From positions 1 to 7,702 of the forward strand of contig PUKL01000111.1 in NCBI GenBank assembly GCA_003552275.1: a stretch of 7,702 nt of DNA, written 5' to 3'. A program made the translations under genes and the position numbers. This document shows positions 5,631 to 7,702 of this stretch, one piece after another. Position 1 is the stretch's first letter. Every line of letters starts with the position of its first letter. Source of the stretch: Mollicutes bacterium (GTDB lineage Bacteria > Bacillota_I > Bacilli_A > Izemoplasmatales > Izemoplasmataceae). Below the pieces are notes generated by a model, which saw only the letters and a list, made by a program, of their open reading frames with translations, ran no database searches and was not told the DNA's origin.

Positions 5631-6470
5631 ATGAAGAAGAAAAAGAACATCGCCGAAGATTTCGTGGGCGGTGTCATCATGGATGTCGTGACCAAAGAAC
5701 AGGCCCGCATCGCCGAAAAGGCCGGCGCTGTGGCGGTCATGGCCCTGGAAAAGGTGCCCGCCGACATCCGGGCCGAGGGCGGGGTCGCGCGGATGTCCGA
5801 CCCGCAGCTCATCAAGGAGATCCAAAACGCCATCAACATCCCCGTCATGGCGAAAGTCCGCATCGGTCATTACGCCGAAGCGCGGATCGTCGAGGCGATC
5901 GGCATCGACTATGTCGACGAGAGTGAAGTCCTGACCGCCGCCGATCCTTGGGACCATATCGACAAGAAGGCTTTCGACGTCCCCTTCGTCTGCGGTGCGC
6001 GTGATCTCGGCGAAGCGCTCCGCCGGATCGGCGAGGGTGCGATGATGATACGCACGAAAGGCGAAGCCGGAACGGGCGACATCATCGAAGCCGTCCGCCA
6101 TATGAAGACCGTCAATCGTCAGATCGAAAAGATCCGCCGTCTGGATTCCGCCCAGCTTCCCGTCCATGCCCAAGAGCTCGATGCACCGCTGGAACTCGTG
6201 GAATACGTTCACAAGCACGGCCGCCTCCCCGTCGTGAACTTCGCCGCCGGTGGCGTGGCCACCCCGGCCGATGCCGTCCTCATGATGCATCTCGGTTGCG
6301 ACGGCGTGTTTGTCGGTTCGGGCATCTTCAAGTCGGAAAATCCCGAGAAGCGGGCCCGTGCCATCGTCGAGGCCGTGAAGGACCACAAGGACTACAAACG
6401 GGTCGCTGAGCTCTCGGAAGGGCTCGGCATCGCGATGAGCGGTGTGTCGACCGCCAAAGAGAAGAAATGA
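5631..6470 (+). CDS. pdxS: Pyridoxal 5'-phosphate synthase subunit PdxS
   Basis: A 279-residue (beta/alpha)8-barrel enzyme of the DXP-independent vitamin B6 pathway. With ammonia from its glutaminase partner PdxT it makes pyridoxal 5'-phosphate from ribose 5-phosphate and glyceraldehyde 3-phosphate, as a ring-shaped 12-mer. Conserved residues are present with a constant offset of six from the Bacillus subtilis enzyme: D18 (Asp24) in GGVIMDVV, K75 (Lys81) in MAKVRIGH, and K143 (Lys149) in MIRTKGEAGTG. The phosphate site is seen in FAAGGVATPADA and GVFVGSGIF. The C-terminal tail seems a few residues shorter than usual. Start choice: AAGGAG lies 9 bases before the ATG at 5631. The longer in-frame opening begins at the -10 box and adds 30 unrelated residues. 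No pdxT follows; a terminator and a convergent repressor gene do. Function is nearly certain. Confidence 0.97.
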   Translation: MKKKKNIAEDFVGGVIMDVVTKEQARIAEKAGAVAVMALEKVPADIRAEGGVARMSDPQLIKEIQNAINIPVMAKVRIGHYAEARIVEAIGIDYVDESEVLTAADPWDHIDKKAFDVPFVCGARDLGEALRRIGEGAMMIRTKGEAGTGDIIEAVRHMKTVNRQIEKIRRLDSAQLPVHAQELDAPLELVEYVHKHGRLPVVNFAAGGVATPADAVLMMHLGCDGVFVGSGIFKSENPEKRARAIVEAVKDHKDYKRVAELSEGLGIAMSGVSTAKEKK

Positions 6471-6493
6471 CATTGCCATCCGTGGAAACGGTG

Positions 6494-6519
6494 AAGGAGG
6501 GCCTCGGCGCCCTCCTTTT
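6494..6519 (+). terminator. Intrinsic terminator after pdxS
   Basis: AAGGAGGGC (6494-6502) and GCCCTCCTT (6509-6517) form a perfect 9-bp stem with loop CTCGGC, followed by TTTTCTTTGTTT. It starts 23 bases past the pdxS stop. Read from the other strand it lacks a T tract, so it probably serves pdxS only. Confidence 0.92.
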
Positions 6520-6537
6520 CTTTGTTTGCGTATGATT

Positions 6538-7140
6538 TCACTTGAGGAGCCGGACGAGTTCGCTCACATAGGCGCGCTTGAAATCCGGATCCTTCAACGG
6601 AGCGATTCCTCGGGACGATTGCGAGCTTTCCTGCAGCATCTGGATGAGGATGGGGATGGAAAAACTCGAAAAGAGCAACATGTATCGCGCGCGGAGCGTC
6701 TCGTCGTCCTCGATGCCGGCCCCCTTGGAAATCTCCGCGAACACCCTGTTTGTGAACTCGTTGTCTTCGAAGAAACCTTCGACGAGCAGGTTGGACGAGT
6801 CCCGCTGGGTGTCCGGCTGCAAGAACATGTAACTGACGATGCCCATGTTGTCGATCGCGAAGCTGTAGATGACATTGACCATCGATTCGAGGGCGGCCTC
6901 GGTCCCGCTTGTCTTGGGCAGTTTTTCCATGGCCGTCTGGACCGTCGCCTTCAAATCGTCGATGGTCTCTTTCATCACGATGTTCAAGAGGTTCTCTTTG
7001 CTGGAAAAATAGTAGTTCACCGCCGCGATGTTGACATAGCAAGCTTCGGCGATGTCGCGGACGGTGATGTTCGGCGTCGTTTTGAGCAAGGATTTCGTCT
7101 TTTCGATGATGCGGCTACGGGTGTCGTTGTGCTTTTGCAT
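6538..7140 (-). CDS. TetR/AcrR-family transcriptional repressor
   Basis: A 200-residue one-component regulator. The N-terminal TetR DNA-binding domain spans about residues 7-53, with the helix-turn-helix ITVRDIAEACYVNIAAVNYYF (25-45) followed by SSKENLLNIV, a textbook family signature. The remaining helices form the ligand-binding and dimer domain; the segment RARYMLLFSSFSIPILIQML (150-169) is hydrophobic and likely part of the pocket or dimer face. Inducer and targets are unknown. Start choice: on the minus strand GGAGG (plus 7148-7152) lies 7 bases before the ATG at 7140. An in-frame ATG at 7188 would add 16 residues but has no such site and overlaps an inverted repeat. A perfect extended -10 and two inverted repeats upstream suggest autoregulation. 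It converges with pdxS, and the only hairpin between them favours the pdxS direction. Confidence 0.93.
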   Translation of the reverse strand: MQKHNDTRSRIIEKTKSLLKTTPNITVRDIAEACYVNIAAVNYYFSSKENLLNIVMKETIDDLKATVQTAMEKLPKTSGTEAALESMVNVIYSFAIDNMGIVSYMFLQPDTQRDSSNLLVEGFFEDNEFTNRVFAEISKGAGIEDDETLRARYMLLFSSFSIPILIQMLQESSQSSRGIAPLKDPDFKRAYVSELVRLLK

Positions 7141-7159
7141 GGGTAGTCCTCCCCCGCGA

Positions 7160-7176
7160 TTGAAATGGTGTTTCAA
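7160..7176. promoter_or_regulatory. Probable TetR operator 1 (leader of tetR-type gene)
   Basis: TTGAAATGGTGTTTCAA: 6-bp arms TTGAAA and TTTCAA around 5 bases. It lies between the predicted transcription start and the start codon of the minus-strand regulator. It shares TGAAA/TTTCA arms with the second site at 7230-7245. Use as an operator is inferred. Confidence 0.55.
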
Positions 7177-7205
7177 ACGGGATATCAATTGGTGTCCGCG
7201 ACGTC

Positions 7206-7214
7206 ATTATACCA
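7206..7214 (-). promoter_or_regulatory. Extended -10 promoter of the TetR-family gene
   Basis: On the minus strand the bases read TGGTATAAT, a perfect extended -10. No good -35 lies at the usual distance; that region is taken by the palindrome at 7230-7245. The transcript would start near 7199, giving a leader of about 60 bases. Confidence 0.72.
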
Positions 7215-7229
7215 AACAATCGCCGTTCA

Positions 7230-7245
7230 TGAAATAATTATTTCA
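7230..7245. promoter_or_regulatory. Probable TetR operator 2 (over the -35 region)
   Basis: TGAAATAATTATTTCA is a perfect 16-bp palindrome covering the -35 region of the regulator's promoter. Its arms match those of the site at 7160-7176, although the spacer between TGAAA and TTTCA is 6 instead of 5 bases. Binding here would block RNA polymerase at the regulator's own promoter. Confidence 0.6.
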
Positions 7246-7427
7246 AACCTTTGTTTAAACATCGGCGCTTGTCGGTGGGAGGAATTCTTTGATTCGCTCA
7301 CAGGGGCGCCGACTTTGCGCACGGGTCTTTTGCATCGGCGCCGTCTTTCTGCATGGTTTTTTGAACTTCCGAGGCACCGGGGGAATCCGACACGATCAAC
7401 AAAGTGCCGTACCGGTCAGAAAAGTTA
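7246..7427. other. Gene-free stretch with repeated, pairable segments
   Basis: Part of about 390 bp without a confident gene (7141-7531). It holds the direct repeat CATCGGCGC (7260-7268 and 7333-7341) and, between the copies, GGCGCCGA (7305-7312), which can pair with TCGGCGCC (7335-7342, 8 bp) or, over 7 bp, with TCGGCGC at 7262-7268. TTTTTT follows at 7357-7362. No promoter that would transcribe it on the plus strand was found, and no open frame in it looks coding. Confidence 0.4.
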
Positions 7428-7436
7428 TGATATAAT
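7428..7436 (+). promoter_or_regulatory. Extended -10 promoter of the last gene
   Basis: TGATATAAT: consensus -10 (7431-7436) with the TGn element. The -35 region is unconvincing. Transcription would start near 7443. Confidence 0.65.
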
Positions 7437-7457
7437 AAACGTAGAAGGACATGCTCT

Positions 7458-7526
7458 ATGTGGGACCAAGGACAAACACGGCATTCTTCACCTTTCCAAG
7501 GACGCGACTATGAACGCGGTGGGTGA
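7458..7526 (+). CDS. Possible 22-residue leader ORF
   Basis: A short hydrophilic ORF, MWDQGQTRHSSPFQGRDYER followed by GG. AGAAGGA (7443-7449) lies 8 bases before its ATG, and its stop overlaps an in-frame ATG of the next gene in TGATG (7524-7528), as in translational coupling. Against it: the predicted transcript begins almost on the ribosome site, and 22 codons can arise by chance. Tentative; it may be a leader peptide that controls the downstream membrane protein. Confidence 0.3.
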   Translation: MWDQGQTRHSSPFQGRDYERGG

Positions 7527-7531
7527 TGGTC

Positions 7532-7702
7532 ATGCTTTCCCTCTTCGGTGTTCCCCCGGAAATCCGGGATGTCTTCGCTTTCTACATTCTTATCGGAGTC
7601 ATGGTGCTCCTCCTTCAGTATGTCGTCAAATACACCTGGAATTGCATCGCCCGTCTCATCGCCCGGGCCAAGGGCGAACAATACCGTCCGCCCCCGTTTT
7701 GA
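7532..7702 (+). CDS. Small membrane protein, unknown function
   Basis: A 56-residue protein ending exactly at the window end with TGA. After a short amphipathic start (MLSLFGVPPEIRD), residues 14-33 (VFAFYILIGVMVLLLQYVVK) form one membrane helix. A basic, proline-tipped tail follows (RLIARAKGEQYRPPPF), which should be cytoplasmic. I do not recognise a family. Start choice: GTGGGTGAT (7519-7527) matches the 3' part of the extended Shine-Dalgarno at a good distance from the ATG at 7532. The in-frame ATG at 7526, coupled by TGATG to a possible 22-codon ORF, would add two residues. Reading the region in the frame from the ATG at 7510 gives no protein-like sequence. A clear promoter (-10 at 7431-7436) precedes it. 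Whether the TetR-family neighbour controls it is unknown. Confidence 0.65.
   Translation: MLSLFGVPPEIRDVFAFYILIGVMVLLLQYVVKYTWNCIARLIARAKGEQYRPPPF

Noticed and set aside
6442..7146. 234-codon plus-strand frame opposite the TetR-family gene
   Set aside because: It overlaps the end of pdxS, its terminator and the whole regulator gene; the regulator has a clear helix-turn-helix and ribosome site.

Overview
The window holds ten protein genes on a GC-rich bacterial chromosome segment and looks like a core or lightly accessory region. Strong AAAGGAGG-type ribosome binding sites, TATAAT -10 boxes (many of the extended TGnTATAAT form), short intrinsic terminators and a PdxS-type vitamin B6 gene suggest the Bacillota or a GC-rich relative of the Mollicutes. 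The phylum is an inference and no genus can be named. Every gene ends in TGA, and TGA is clearly a stop here, so the standard bacterial code applies. No tRNA, rRNA, CRISPR array, insertion sequence or phage gene is visible.

Left part (1-2820, all plus strand): a DJ-1/PfpI-family protein with a GTG start; a 362-residue lipoprotein with one PASTA domain followed by two tandem barnase-like domains; and a ten-helix EamA/DMT transporter. Terminators separate the first two genes and the second from the third, and the latter two have recognisable promoters.

Middle part (2821-5412): a 90-residue three-helix membrane protein with its own promoter and terminator; rtcB (RNA 3'-phosphate ligase); an ICMT/PEMT-like membrane methyltransferase on the minus strand whose stop codon directly abuts that of rtcB; and, divergent from it, an 85-residue protein with a single membrane anchor.

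Right part (5413-7702): pdxS, the synthase subunit of pyridoxal 5'-phosphate synthase, without an adjacent pdxT; a convergent TetR-family repressor with two TGAAA/TTTCA inverted repeats around its promoter (probable autoregulation); a regulatory-looking stretch of about 390 bp; and a 56-residue membrane protein ending at the last base of the window, possibly coupled to a 22-codon upstream ORF.

Most genes look like single-gene transcription units, and no shared pathway links them. The most unusual item is the lipoprotein: its barnase folds are easy to recognise but lack the catalytic glutamate (both copies) and the catalytic histidine (first copy), so it looks like a surface-anchored RNase-fold pseudoenzyme carrying a PASTA module.
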